Source: Micromonospora tarapacensis (lineage in GTDB: Bacteria; Actinomycetota; Actinomycetes; Mycobacteriales; Micromonosporaceae). Taken from it: a DNA stretch of 64,000 bases. The notes beneath the pieces were generated by a model. That model searched no databases, was not told where the DNA came from, and saw only the letters and a program-made list of their open reading frames with translations. The stretch is taken from NCBI RefSeq assembly GCF_019697375.1, contig NZ_JAHCDI010000004.1, positions 2,467,324 to 2,531,323 of the forward strand, in the 5' to 3' direction. Shown here in pieces: positions 52,900 through 64,000 of this stretch (positions are counted from its first letter, which is position 1; every line of letters begins with the position of its first letter). The translations under genes were made by a program, and so were the position numbers.

Positions 52900-53979
52900 T
52901 CAACCGGGGCCGGCGGCACGCAGCGAGCAGCAGGCACCGCCCGCGAGGTCGGTCCGGCCCGGCAAGCCCTGCCGGGAGTCGATGCGGATCCCGTCCAGGA
53001 CCACGCCGGCCGCCTGCTCGATCACGACGGGCGAACGCGGACGTAGTGGATCGCCGGACCCGGACGTGGTCACCGGCAGCGGCACCAGGGTGCAGTCCCG
53101 CACCACCACGTCCCGGTACTCCAGCACCCGGATCGAGTGGTCGATCTCGCTGCGGCCCCAGCCCGCAACCCGCACCGCGTACAACGGACCGTTCCAGGAC
53201 ACGCAGGCACCCGACACCCGGATCCGCTCGCCGACCAACTTGGCGCCGTCGGAGTGGAAGCGGTCCGTGTTGTCGCCGGGCAGCAGCCGGAAGCCGATCT
53301 CGACATCCGACAGGCAGACCCGCTCCACCTCGACGTCGTGCACCGAGCTGAGGTAGAACCCCTCGAAGGCGTCGGACACCCGCAGATCGGAGATGCCGAG
53401 GTGGTGCGGGTGGTACGACGGCCCGGCGATCGAGTCGACGCCCTCGCCGACCGCGCCCCAGTGCACGGCGATCCCGGTGCAGCCACCCACGATCGAGACG
53501 TCGGAGATGGCGATGTCCCGGACCGCACCGACCACCGCGATGCAGTTGGCGGCGCGGGCGTCACGGCGCTCGACCTGGACCCGCCGGACCTGGATACCCT
53601 CGATCCACTCGGCTTCCGCCGGGTAGAGGTACCGCCCGATGGTGATGGCGGTGCCCAGGTCGCCGCCGTGTTCGCCGGGTGAGGCGGGCGGCGGGAGGAA
53701 GCCGACGTCCTCGATCGTCACCCGTGAGCCCAGCACCTGGACGACGGGCTGACCGTCCGTCGCCGACGAGGTCAGCCAGGTCGTGACGGGCCCGTCGCCG
53801 TGCTCCGCGCCGGCGAGCGTCCAGCCGGGTCCCAGGACGATCCCCCGGTCGAGCGGAAAGGTGCCGGCCGGCAGGCGCATCGTCCCGCCCGGCCGGGACG
53901 CCAGGAGCCGGTCGACCGCCTCCTGGTTGGCCGCCGCGTCGTCGGTGAGCACCAGCTCGGAGGATCGGGAATCAGTCAA
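52900..53979 (-). CDS. Right-handed beta-helix protein
   Basis: A 359-residue protein with a pectate-lyase-like opening (NQEAVDRLLASRPGGTMRLPAGTF, parts DRLLASRPGGTM and LPAGTFPLDRGIVLG), followed by irregular repeats of about 22-25 residues rich in Val, Ile, Asp and Gly (IEDVGFL, ISDVSIVGG, ISDLRVSDA, VERVCLSDV, RDVVVRDC), as in parallel beta-helix carbohydrate enzymes. There is no signal peptide. TTG at 53979 is the only upstream start, 3 bases after the previous gene's stop, so it is probably co-translated. It may act on a polysaccharide made or modified by the operon. Confidence 0.7.
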   Translation of the reverse strand: MTDSRSSELVLTDDAAANQEAVDRLLASRPGGTMRLPAGTFPLDRGIVLGPGWTLAGAEHGDGPVTTWLTSSATDGQPVVQVLGSRVTIEDVGFLPPPASPGEHGGDLGTAITIGRYLYPAEAEWIEGIQVRRVQVERRDARAANCIAVVGAVRDIAISDVSIVGGCTGIAVHWGAVGEGVDSIAGPSYHPHHLGISDLRVSDAFEGFYLSSVHDVEVERVCLSDVEIGFRLLPGDNTDRFHSDGAKLVGERIRVSGACVSWNGPLYAVRVAGWGRSEIDHSIRVLEYRDVVVRDCTLVPLPVTTSGSGDPLRPRSPVVIEQAAGVVLDGIRIDSRQGLPGRTDLAGGACCSLRAAGPG

Positions 53980-53982
53980 CGG

Positions 53983-55061
53983 TCAGCACTCCAACTCGAC
54001 GACCTGGCAGACAAGCTCGGAGACCCGCCGCCGCATCACGGTGGCCTCGGGGTCGGTCAGCCCGACCAGCACCGGTCCGGTGGTGGTGCGCCCGATCACC
54101 ACGTCGAGCGTGTCCTGGGCCGGTGCCGTCGCGCTGACCGGGCACTCGGTGCCGTCGACCAGGCTCGCCGCGCGTACGACGAGGTGGTCCGGCTGCGGCG
54201 GCCGGGTGAACGGCGACGCCTCGAACAGCGCGTATCCCGCCCCGCGCTGGGCCACCCGGATCGCCTTCAGCACGTTCTGGCCCTGCTGGCGACGCAACCA
54301 GGCCTGGCTGGGTTGGCGTACCGCGGCCGGCGGCGCCGACGCGGTCGCGATCCGCAGTCGGCACCGGACCTCGGCGGCGCCGGCGTTGACCACGAGGAAC
54401 CTGGACCGGGCCTGACCCTGGCCGCGGCCCCGCGCGCCCACCAGTCCCCGGCGCTGACCAGGCCGGCGAGCTGTGCGGCCGGGCCGGCGAGGCGCACCGG
54501 AACCTTCGCCTCGTCGCCGTCCTCGATCGCGGCGATCTCGACCCGGTTGATGCGTACGCCGACAGCCGCCAGCGAGCTGAGCGACGATGCCGCCCACTCC
54601 GGGAGCGCGGCGTCGGCCAGTTCGACGATCAGCAGGCCGTCCGGGCCCACCTCGTCGGCGCGCAGGTCGAATTCCACCCAGGCGTGGGCCTCCATCATCC
54701 GCAGCCGCCCCCGCTGGCGACTGATCACGGCGGCGGCCCGTTCCGTGCCCTGTGCCCTCAGCACCACCAGGCGCGGCAGCTCACGCATGCCGCGCGCCGG
54801 TGTGGCGACGCGGGACCAGGCCGCCTGCGAGGCACCGTCGACATGAAGATCGACGCGAACGCGGACCGGCCGACCGCCGGTGCGCAGCTTCAGCACGACC
54901 GCACCGGACGCGCCCTGCACCCGCCCCACGATCGCCACGCCCCGCGCCATCTGGTCGGCGACCAGCACTTCGGGTTCGCCGCCCGAGGCGAACACCGCGG
55001 GCAGTTCGCGCGACGGCACCGGATCGTCGAACTCGGTGCCGAACCAGGTGCCGATGGCCAC
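53983..55061 (-). pseudogene. Unrecognised gene of a polysaccharide operon, with a one-base frame break
   Basis: The first frame, GTG at 55061, encodes about 215 residues (TWFGTEFDDPVPSRELPAV, VRVDLHVDGASQAAWSRVA, then an AAVISRQRGRLRMM beta-rich stretch). Near 54430 the coding signal passes to a frame shifted by -1 that continues RSRFLVVNAGAAEVRCRLRIA, HLVVRAASLVDGTECPVSA and GRTTTGPVLVGLTDPEATV to the stop at 53983. The span of 1079 bases is one short of 360 codons. I do not recognise a family; repeated beta-strand patterns suggest a carbohydrate-binding or sandwich fold. The start overlaps the upstream TAG by one base. Confidence 0.6.
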
Positions 55062-56716
55062 TATCGGACCTCCCCGGGCAACTGGAGGTCCGTCCGGGTC
55101 AGCACCGGCTCACGGCGGGTCCACATGCGCTCGACGGCCTCGAAGAGCGGATCCGCGTCGCTCTCGATGTGCCGGAACGCCGTCCGCACCGCTCTGAGCA
55201 GGTAGTCGGCCGGCCAGACCTCCCAGTGCGGCACCTGCGGGGTGAACAGGTCCGTGGCGCTGCGGTAGAACCACAGCCACAGCCGGGCGCGCTCGACCTG
55301 CTCGGCCGAGATGATCTCTTCGCCGTTCAGCATGGCGCTGATCGCGCCGTCGAGGGCCTTCCAGTACGCCTCCGGGTCGTTCACCACGGTCGACAGGCCG
55401 CACTCGCTCCACTCGGACCAGCCCGCCTGGAGCACCGGGATCCCGTACGCGGGAAGCTCGTTGCTCACGCTGCCACGGACGGTCACGCCGAAGTCGACGA
55501 GGCTCCACAGGCCGTTCTTGCTGAGGTCCTTGCTGGGCTGGAACACCATGTGCCGGTGCCGGGCGTAGCGTCGGGCGACCGAGTCGAAGAAGTCGGTGCT
55601 GTCGTAGCGGAACTGGCTCGGATGGTCCTGGAACAACCACTGCACCTCGGTCGAGGTGCTGGCGAACTGCGCCGTCTCCTCGAACCAGTCGGCCAGGGTG
55701 GGAAAGGACTGATGATTCGTCCCGGGCGCGTCGGAGACGGCATGGTTGAAGACCGCCACCACCGGCCGCGACGGGTCGAAGCCCAGGCGCGCCGCGTAGT
55801 GGGTACGCAACCGGGCCCGTTCCTCGCTGTTGTTGATGTCGACGGAGGCACTGGCACCCCCCCGCCACCAGCTGGGCCGGCCCAGGTTGACCTTCGACCG
55901 CCAGGCGACAAGTTCCGCGTTGCGCCGCACCTCGTCGCGCCGCGGCAACACCCGCTGTTCGAAGAACGCGCCGATCTGGTGGGTCAGCTCGCCGCGGAAG
56001 GTGTGCTCACCGGTGTCGTTCTCGGGGAACAGCGCGTACGCCTTGAGGCAGCCCGTCTGCTGGGTGTGCACGACGGGTATGCCGGCCCGCCGGGCGGAGT
56101 CCACCGCCAGGCCCCAGTGATCGTAGTCGACGTGGCTGGTCACCAGCGCCACCACGGACCCACTGCCCAGCAGTGCGTCGTAGAACGACGAGATGGACCG
56201 GCCCAGCGCCTGTCGCCGCGCGTAACGCGGGTCGGCGGCGGGGTCCTCGGGCGCCCGGGGCCGCTTCGTCACCCGGCAGTAGGTGGCGCTGACGAACTCC
56301 TCCAGGGTCTCCGCACTGATGGACCGGCCGGGGGCGAGCGTCCGCCCGAACAGCTCCACCGGCACGGCACCCGGCGTGGCGGACCGGGCCGGACCCTCGA
56401 TCAGGCGATAGAGGTCGATGACCTCGCTGGCGCCGTATGCCTCCGCGACCCGCTCGACCAACTTCACGTCGAACTCGGTCCACAGCGCCTCGTGCCACAT
56501 CTCCTCGACGCCGGTGACGACCACGAGCTGCGCGGGCACCAGCCGGCGGATCGCGTTGGCGACCGCCAGGTTGCGCATGGCCACCCGGATGTCCTGGTGG
56601 AACACCTCGACGATGAGGTAGCGCTGGGACGGCGTGGACCCCAGGTTCTTGCGCCAGTAAACAGAAGCGGAGTCGAGGAATGCCTCGAACTCCTTCTTGT
56701 CAGCCCCGAGCCACAC
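55061..56716 (-). CDS. Capsule-polysaccharide-synthesis-like glycosyltransferase (GT-B type)
   Basis: A 551-residue cytoplasmic protein. The late region QPSKDLSKNGLWSLVDFGVTVRGSVSNELPAYGIPVLQAG, seen in parts as LVDFGVTVRGSVSNELPAYG and IPVLQAGWSEWSECGL, has the GT-B donor-site pattern of capsule/Kdo-transferase-like proteins (a Gly-Ser-Val-x-x-Glu motif followed by GxPVL). Earlier landmarks are VVALVTSHVDYDHWGLAVDSAR and VVHTQQTGCLKAYALFPEND. Likely builds or transfers sugars in a surface polymer. The start is a GTG at 56716. Co-transcribed with the two genes downstream. Confidence 0.7.
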   Translation of the reverse strand: MWLGADKKEFEAFLDSASVYWRKNLGSTPSQRYLIVEVFHQDIRVAMRNLAVANAIRRLVPAQLVVVTGVEEMWHEALWTEFDVKLVERVAEAYGASEVIDLYRLIEGPARSATPGAVPVELFGRTLAPGRSISAETLEEFVSATYCRVTKRPRAPEDPAADPRYARRQALGRSISSFYDALLGSGSVVALVTSHVDYDHWGLAVDSARRAGIPVVHTQQTGCLKAYALFPENDTGEHTFRGELTHQIGAFFEQRVLPRRDEVRRNAELVAWRSKVNLGRPSWWRGGASASVDINNSEERARLRTHYAARLGFDPSRPVVAVFNHAVSDAPGTNHQSFPTLADWFEETAQFASTSTEVQWLFQDHPSQFRYDSTDFFDSVARRYARHRHMVFQPSKDLSKNGLWSLVDFGVTVRGSVSNELPAYGIPVLQAGWSEWSECGLSTVVNDPEAYWKALDGAISAMLNGEEIISAEQVERARLWLWFYRSATDLFTPQVPHWEVWPADYLLRAVRTAFRHIESDADPLFEAVERMWTRREPVLTRTDLQLPGEVR

Positions 56717-57110
56717 CCGAAGAACCGTCCCTCTCCCGTTGGAAGAGCAGTGTCGGGACGCTCACCCTGACGGGAGTCCGCACCGCGCGGCCACCCTGGC
56801 GGTGGCCAGCCGGTGAGGACCGTGCCGCCGGCCCCGACCACTGCATGCACATCTGAACGAACATGTCCGAATTCTGGTACCGCCCGCAACACTGGCCGGC
56901 GTGTCCAATACACGCCGCCCACACCGCACGAGGATCGCAACGTATCGGCACTGGGCGTAGTCTACGTTGACAGAACATGGACAGCAGGTTGCGACCCGGC
57001 ACCGGCGGCGGTCGACCGAGGCCGCCGGCGCGGAGGGCGGGCGGCACGCCGGGCAGCGACCCGACACCCGGGTGGGGCCGCGCCGGCGCGGCCCCACCCG
57101 GCGCCCGGGG
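56717..57110. other. Intergenic region upstream of the polysaccharide operon
   Basis: No gene is supported in about 390 bases. It has an inverted repeat ggcgtgt-ccaat-acacgcc at 56898-56916, an AT-richer stretch around 56940-56975 containing TTGACA (56967-56972), and the terminator at 57071-57098 that closes the neighbouring minus-strand gene. The promoter for the operon reading left is probably in this gap. Confidence 0.45.
57071..57098 (-). terminator. Terminator of the beta-helix/RICIN gene
   Basis: ggtggggccgcgc (57071-57083) and gcgcggccccacc (57086-57098) form a perfect 13-bp stem 13 bases past the stop codon at 57111 on the minus strand. There is no T-tract. Confidence 0.7.
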
Positions 57111-59549
<2,439 letters not shown>

Positions 59550-59550
59550 T

Positions 59551-59566
59551 CATCATACGAATGATG
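59551..59566. promoter_or_regulatory. Palindromic operator candidate
   Basis: catcat-acga-atgatg is a perfect 6-bp inverted repeat, 44-59 bases upstream of the beta-helix/RICIN start, where a sugar-responsive repressor of the LacI, ROK or GntR type would bind. A tRNA or gene is not seen here. Confidence 0.55.
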
Positions 59567-59643
59567 TCTGGGCAAGGATCGATCGAACGGCCCCGAGTCG
59601 GCCGGCTCCGCGCCGCGGTCCACACCGGACCTGGTGGCCGGTG

Positions 59644-60495
59644 TCATCGAAGGAGCCCGCGCAGATATGTCAGGCCGTCCAGGGCGAGCCGGTCCTGCGA
59701 GGGAGCCAGCGGGCGCCAGATCGACGCGGCGGCGGCGATCGTCTCGTTCTCGACGGTGAACGACTCGATACACACCGCACCCCGGTAGCCCGTCGTGGCC
59801 AGGGCGGCGAGGAACCGGGGCCAGTCGAGGTGGTCCGCGCCGGGCGCACCCCGGTCGGTGCCACTGACCTGGACGTGCTTGATGTACGGGCCGGCGAGGA
59901 CGAGGGCGGCGTACGGGTCGGCCTCCTCGATGTTCATGTGGTAGGTGTCGATCATGATGCCGACGTTCGGGGGCAGGCCGTCGATCAGCTCGACGACCTG
60001 CTCCATGGTGTTGACGACGCTCGTCTCGTATCGATTGAGCGCCTCCACACCGAGGGTCACCCCCCGCTCGCCGGCATGGTGGGCGACCGGCGTGAGCGAC
60101 CGGCGGAACTCCGCGTAACAGGCGGAGCGCGCCGCCCCCGACATCCGCCAGGTCCGGCCGACGGAGGCGTAGACCGGACCCCCCACGCACGGCGCGCCGA
60201 CGGCCGCCGCGCTGTCCACACACCCCTTCAGGTACGCCACCGTCGCCTCGACGACGGCCGGCGCGGCGGCCACCAGGTCACGCCCGGGCGGCGTGACCGC
60301 GCAGACGCCGGCCGCGGCCAGGCCGTGCGCCGCCAGCAGGTCGCGGGTGCGGTCCGGATCCCAGTCGCCGGGGTTCTCGATCGGCAGTTCGACCGCGTCG
60401 AAGCCCATCGCGGCGATCCGCGGCACCAGTTCCGCGAGAGCCCGATCGTCGACCGGTGAGGTCCAGACCCACGGGTTGACACCGATGTCGTACAC
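59644..60495 (-). CDS. Sugar phosphate isomerase/epimerase (ketose 3-epimerase type)
   Basis: A 283-residue TIM-barrel enzyme (AP-endonuclease/xylose-isomerase-like family). Metal-binding residues appear in VTLGVEALNRYETSVVN (Glu of the D-psicose/tagatose 3-epimerase group), IMIDTYHMNIEE (Asp-x-x-His), IKHVQVSGTDRGAPGADHLDW (His and Asp/Arg) and VCIESFTVEN (last catalytic Glu). This is the motif set of ketose 3-epimerases. It follows the solute-binding-protein gene by 6 bases and is the last gene of the transport operon, so it likely acts on the imported sugar. Confidence 0.9.
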   Translation of the reverse strand: MYDIGVNPWVWTSPVDDRALAELVPRIAAMGFDAVELPIENPGDWDPDRTRDLLAAHGLAAAGVCAVTPPGRDLVAAAPAVVEATVAYLKGCVDSAAAVGAPCVGGPVYASVGRTWRMSGAARSACYAEFRRSLTPVAHHAGERGVTLGVEALNRYETSVVNTMEQVVELIDGLPPNVGIMIDTYHMNIEEADPYAALVLAGPYIKHVQVSGTDRGAPGADHLDWPRFLAALATTGYRGAVCIESFTVENETIAAAASIWRPLAPSQDRLALDGLTYLRGLLR

Positions 60496-60501
60496 CGACC
60501 C

Positions 60502-61686
60502 CTACTTCCAGCGTTGCGGGTAACCGGGCAGGTCGGTGCAACCGCACATCGCGTAGTGCAGTGGCGGCATGGTCGGGTCGAGATAGCTGTCCAGGTTCTC
60601 CTGGTCGATCGTCGGCTGCGGCAGCTTCCACGGGTCGGACACCTGCTGGCCGTCGAGGATCCGCAGCGCCGCGATGATCGGCGTACGCCACTGGTAGGTC
60701 GGGTAGGTGGGCGCGATCGCGGTGAGGTTCTTCTCCTTCCAGAGCTTCAGAAAGTCGAGCTGGTCCTCACCGTTGATCGGCGGCACCGGCTGGCCCGCGT
60801 CCTGGAACGCCTCGACCGCCGCGACGGCGACCGCACCGGCGTCCATCCACACGCCGTCGATCGTGCCGTACCGCTGGATGTAGTCGTCGACGATCTTCTT
60901 GGTCTTGGCCGGGTCGCCGTCGGTGAACTCGACCCCGACGACATCCACCTTCGCCTTGTCGAACGCCACCTTCGCCGCGGACCACCGGGTCTCCAGCACG
61001 TCGACGCCGGGCAGGATCCGCAGGGCGAGCACCTTGCCGCCGGGCTTCATCCGCTGGCTGACGAACTCGGCACCGACGTGACCGAAGCCGTAGCCGCCGA
61101 TCGGGTTGATGAACGTCACCGGGCACGCCGTGTTGACGCCCCGGTCGAAGACGATGACCGGCAGGCCCGTCGCGCAGGCCGCTTCGACGGCCGGGGTGAG
61201 CGTGGCGGTGGTGTTGGGCGAGACGATGAGCGCGTCGCAGCCCCTGCCGAGCAGGTCGTTGATGTCCGCGATCTGCTTCTGGTCCCGGCCTTCGGCGTCG
61301 ACGTGCACGAACTCCTTGATCTTGCTCTGCTGCGCCTCGACCTCGGCCTGCATGGTCTTGAATCCGACCTGCCGCCACGGGTTGTTCAACGCCGCGTTGG
61401 AGAAGCAGATCTTGTACGGCCCGGCCTTCCGGAACGTCGCGGTGTCCACCATCGCCGGTTCGAGCACCTGCTCCCACGGCCGGTCGGCGGGCCCCGTCGG
61501 GGTGGCGTCGAGCAGCGCCAGTTCGTTGTCGTAGTCGGCCTGGACGAAGAACTTCGACTGCTCGCCGGTGCCCGAGCCGGCCCCGGCGGAGGCGGTGCCG
61601 TCGGGGCCCGCGACCGGATCGTCGGTGGCGCAGCCAGCGAGCGACAACAGAGTCAGGGCGGCCAGCGCCGCCATGGAACGTCGCAC
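60502..61686 (-). CDS. Sugar ABC transporter substrate-binding lipoprotein (CUT2)
   Basis: A 394-residue lipoprotein of the periplasmic-binding-protein I family (ribose-type). The signal ends LSLAGC, with the lipid-anchor Cys at residue 19, followed by a Gly/Ser/Ala linker. The binding lobe has KICFSNAALNNPWRQVGFKTMQ (in part NAALNNPWRQVGF), GCDALIVSPNTTATLTPAVEAA, LPVIVFDRGVN and GVEFTDGDPAKT. The GTG at 61686 is chosen by GGGGAAA 7 bases upstream; its GTG overlaps the stop of the permease gene upstream (TAGTG). The sugar cannot be told from the sequence. Confidence 0.93.
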   Translation of the reverse strand: MRRSMAALAALTLLSLAGCATDDPVAGPDGTASAGAGSGTGEQSKFFVQADYDNELALLDATPTGPADRPWEQVLEPAMVDTATFRKAGPYKICFSNAALNNPWRQVGFKTMQAEVEAQQSKIKEFVHVDAEGRDQKQIADINDLLGRGCDALIVSPNTTATLTPAVEAACATGLPVIVFDRGVNTACPVTFINPIGGYGFGHVGAEFVSQRMKPGGKVLALRILPGVDVLETRWSAAKVAFDKAKVDVVGVEFTDGDPAKTKKIVDDYIQRYGTIDGVWMDAGAVAVAAVEAFQDAGQPVPPINGEDQLDFLKLWKEKNLTAIAPTYPTYQWRTPIIAALRILDGQQVSDPWKLPQPTIDQENLDSYLDPTMPPLHYAMCGCTDLPGYPQRWK

Positions 61687-62687
61687 TATCTTTCCCCTTG
61701 TCTTGACGATTGACGTGTTGCCGAGACCGCCACGGCGAGCAGGATGATCGCGCCCTGGACGGTCGATCTGAGGGCGCCGGAGACGCCGTAGAAGTTCATC
61801 AGCGCGAACAGGAGTTCCAGGGTCAGCGCACCGAGCATCGCGCCGACCACCGAACCCCGACCGCCGCCGAGGACGACGCCGCCGAGCACCACCGCCGTGA
61901 TCGCGCCGAACTCCAGGCCGGCGCCGGCCTGGAACGAGACGCCGCTGTACCCCCCGAGCAGGATCGCCGCCACGGCCGCCGCGAGCCCGCTGAGGATGAA
62001 GGCGATGGTCCGGGTACGCCAGACGCGCACCCCGCTCAGCTCGGCGGTACGCGGGTTGTCCCCGACCGCGATCAGGGTCCGCCCGAAGTCGGCGCGCATC
62101 AGGACCACGGCCAGCGTCGCGAGGACCAGCAGGACGAGCAGCGCGTACGGTACCCGGCCGAGCACCGGCACGTCCTCGAACGCCCGCCGGCCGAACCGGC
62201 GGAAATCCTCGGAGAGGCCGCCCTTGGGTGCGCCGTCGGACCACAGGTAGACCGCACCGACGAGGATCAGGAACATGCCGAGGGTGGTGATGAACGACGG
62301 CACCCGCAGCCGCGTCGTGATCAGGCCGTTGACCAGCCCGACCACCGCCCCGAAGGCGAGCAGCAGCAACACCACCGGCCAGGTGCGCGACGGGTCGCTG
62401 TCGATGAGCCGGGCGGCGACGACCACCTGCGCGGTGACCAGGGATCCGATCGACAGGTCGAACTCGCCGGAAACGATCACGAAGTACTGACCGGCGGCGA
62501 GCAGGATGATCGGGGCCGAACGGCCGAGGAAGGACATCAGCGACGGCGGGGCGAGGAAGTCGGGCTGCCGGAGGGCGACGAGGACCAGCAGCACCGCGAG
62601 GATCGCGACGATCGGCAGCAGACCACCGGGACGCAGTCGCGGCAGCCGGGTCGGCAGCGGGCGGCGCGCGCCGATCTGCGTACTCAC
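61686..62687 (-). CDS. Sugar ABC transporter permease (first downstream)
   Basis: A 333-residue integral membrane protein of the BPD_transp_2 (RbsC-like) family, with about ten membrane helices. The signature GEFDLSIGSLVTAQVVVAA and the cytoplasmic loop VGDNPRTAELSGVRVWRTR (ABC-coupling motif, AxGxNxxAxxxSGI type) and the late LGGVVLGGGRGSVVGAMLGA are typical. It overlaps the second permease gene by 4 bases and the substrate-binding gene by 1 base; all are co-translated. Confidence 0.93.
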   Translation of the reverse strand: MSTQIGARRPLPTRLPRLRPGGLLPIVAILAVLLVLVALRQPDFLAPPSLMSFLGRSAPIILLAAGQYFVIVSGEFDLSIGSLVTAQVVVAARLIDSDPSRTWPVVLLLLAFGAVVGLVNGLITTRLRVPSFITTLGMFLILVGAVYLWSDGAPKGGLSEDFRRFGRRAFEDVPVLGRVPYALLVLLVLATLAVVLMRADFGRTLIAVGDNPRTAELSGVRVWRTRTIAFILSGLAAAVAAILLGGYSGVSFQAGAGLEFGAITAVVLGGVVLGGGRGSVVGAMLGALTLELLFALMNFYGVSGALRSTVQGAIILLAVAVSATRQSSRQGER

Positions 62688-63658
62688 CCGGCCTCCCTTC
62701 GCATGGCCCGGCGGGCGTAGACGGCGACGGCCGCGATGATGATGGCGCCGCGGATCACCTGCTTGAAGAAGGCGTCGACCTCGATCTGGTTGAAGATGGC
62801 GTCGATGCTGGCGAGCAGCAGCACGCCGCCGACGGTGCCGATGACGCCGCCACGACCGCCGGCCAGGGCGGTGCCACCGAGGACCACCGCGGCGATCGAC
62901 TCCAGGTCGTAGAGGCCCTCACTGCCGACCCGCGGGGCGCCCGCACCGAGGCGGCTCGCCAGGTAGATTCCGGCGAGTCCGGCGCACAGCGAACAGAGCA
63001 CGTGCGCGGCGACCAGGACACGGTCGTTGCGTACGCCGGAGAGCCGGGCGACCTGCGGGTCACCGCCGACGGCGATGAGGTGGTGGCCGAAGCGGGTGCG
63101 CGAGAGCAGGAACCAGGCCGCCCCGGTGACGACCACCAGCAACAGGAACGACAGCGGCACGGGCCCGACGCGCTGGTAGCCGAGGGTCTGCACGAGGCTG
63201 GGCGCGGTCGTACCGGCCGGGCCGTCGTAGCCGTTGTCCAGGTATCCCTTGAGCAGCAGCCCCACGCCGAGGGTCGCGATGAACGCGTTGATCCGCAGCT
63301 TGGTGACGAGCAGTCCGTTGCACAGCCCGACGCCGGCACTGACGGCGAGCACCAGGCCGATCGCCGGCACCAGCGCGGCGTCACTGCCGTTCATCGTCTC
63401 GGCCGCGACGAGGGTGCTCAGGCTGACCACATACGCCACCGACAGGTCGAGTGAACCGCCGAGGATGACCAGCGTCTGACCGATGCCGACGAGGCCGAGA
63501 CCGGCGGCGACGTGCAACAGGCTCACCGTCGTCGGTTGGTTGAGGAGCTGACCGCCGTCGATCATGACGACCAGCCAGCCGATCACCAGCGTGGCGGCCA
63601 GGGCGACGAACACACCCGGGATCGCCCGGCCGGCCCGCAGGGTCGGGGCCACGTTCAT
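62684..63658 (-). CDS. Sugar ABC transporter permease (second)
   Basis: A 324-residue BPD_transp_2 family permease similar in plan to its neighbour: [21 protein letters not shown], the coupling loop [20 protein letters not shown], and [21 protein letters not shown]. Having two different permease genes implies a heterodimeric membrane channel. The ATG overlaps the stop of the ATP-binding-protein gene by 4 bases (ATGA). Confidence 0.93.
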   Translation of the reverse strand: MNVAPTLRAGRAIPGVFVALAATLVIGWLVVMIDGGQLLNQPTTVSLLHVAAGLGLVGIGQTLVILGGSLDLSVAYVVSLSTLVAAETMNGSDAALVPAIGLVLAVSAGVGLCNGLLVTKLRINAFIATLGVGLLLKGYLDNGYDGPAGTTAPSLVQTLGYQRVGPVPLSFLLLVVVTGAAWFLLSRTRFGHHLIAVGGDPQVARLSGVRNDRVLVAAHVLCSLCAGLAGIYLASRLGAGAPRVGSEGLYDLESIAAVVLGGTALAGGRGGVIGTVGGVLLLASIDAIFNQIEVDAFFKQVIRGAIIIAAVAVYARRAMRREAG

Positions 63659-64000
63659 CCGGCCGCCTCCCGCACGGCACCGACCGCCAGCGCCATCACG
63701 TCTTCCTCGGCCGCACCGGCGGGCAGTTCGCCCGCGACCCGGCCGTCGCGCATCACGATGATCCGGTCGCTCATGCCGAGCAGTTCCGGCAGCTCGGACG
63801 AGATCAGCAAGACGGTCGCGCCTTCGCGGGCGAGACGGCGCACGAGGTCATGGATGGCCGACTTGGCGCCGACGTCGATGCCGCGGGTGGGCTCGTCGAA
63901 GAGCAGGATCCCGGGACGCAGCGCCAACCACCGGGCCAGTACGACCTTCTGCTGGTTGCCGCCGGACAGGAAGCGGATCTCCTGGTCGTCACCGGCGGCG
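63655..64000 (-). CDS. Sugar ABC transporter ATP-binding protein, C-terminal part
   Basis: The last 114 residues or so of a CUT2-type (RbsA/MglA-like) ATPase; the gene continues past the window. The second nucleotide-binding domain shows the signature [15 protein letters not shown], Walker [21 protein letters not shown] and the switch-region histidine position SSELPEL. The D-loop and the RgIDVGA motif are specific to two-domain sugar ATPases. Beginning gene of the operon within the visible part. Confidence 0.92.
   Translation of the reverse strand, partial: AAGDDQEIRFLSGGNQQKVVLARWLALRPGILLFDEPTRGIDVGAKSAIHDLVRRLAREGATVLLISSELPELLGMSDRIIVMRDGRVAGELPAGAAEEDVMALAVGAVREAAG

Overview
The window is high-GC actinobacterial DNA (about 70% G+C, GTG starts common, GGAGG-type ribosome sites, many CBM/RICIN-bearing secreted glycosidases). 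Gene content fits the family Micromonosporaceae (Micromonospora-like); this is inferred from gene families, not from a marker gene.

Region 1 (1 to about 2880) is the end of an integrative element. It holds a partial secreted-type protein of a family I associate with actinomycete conjugative elements, a small Phd-antitoxin-like protein, and a large serine recombinase reading inward from the element end. Host DNA resumes inside a truncated DUF574-type SAM methyltransferase gene, which looks like the integration target.

Region 2 (3.3-15 kb) is mixed chromosomal content: a PatB/MalY-type PLP enzyme, a DUF4184 membrane protein, a secreted feruloyl-esterase-like protein with a CBM2, an aldo/keto reductase, an LtrA protein, a Nudix hydrolase, a lipoprotein, a CopC gene with its membrane partner, and a GH43 enzyme.

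Region 3 (15-25.3 kb) is the most interesting. A 1405-residue DUF4062-NACHT-HEAT STAND ATPase lies next to the actinobacterial cassette known only by Streptomyces locus names SCO2521 to SCO2525 (SCO2521, SCO2522, SCO2523 variant P-loop ATPase, SCO2524, SCO2525 methyltransferase). The P-loop protein and its two neighbours are translationally coupled. A function is not established; a signalling or conflict system is my inference.

Region 4 (25.5-32.6 kb) has housekeeping and stress genes, an ECF sigma factor fused to a zinc-finger/membrane segment and a GH128-like glycosidase domain (broken by two compensating indels), and an ArsR regulator fused to two LMW-phosphatase/arsenate-reductase domains. 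Region 5 (32.7-39.7 kb) is an iron-box-controlled NRPS-independent siderophore operon: GNAT, siderophore-interacting reductase, ATP-grasp ligase, two IucA/IucC synthetases and a PLP decarboxylase. Region 6 (39.9-43.7 kb) is class Ia ribonucleotide reductase nrdAB, read from a leader with a cobalamin riboswitch and NrdR boxes. Region 7 (43.7-52.2 kb) has a methyltransferase, a secreted HNH nuclease, a two-component system and a 1313-residue multi-domain secreted ThuA/sugar-dehydrogenase protein. Region 8 (52.4-56.7 kb) is a surface-polysaccharide-like operon beside a transporter remnant. Region 9 (57.1-64 kb) is a sugar-use locus: a secreted beta-helix/RICIN enzyme, a sugar epimerase and a CUT2-type ABC importer running off the window.

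Several conserved genes (copC, GH43, sigma-GH128, second IucA/IucC, PLP decarboxylase, the unknown gene at 54-55 kb) show single-base frame breaks, nearly all one base short. This suggests either undercalls in a draft assembly or real decay, and should be settled before functional conclusions are drawn.
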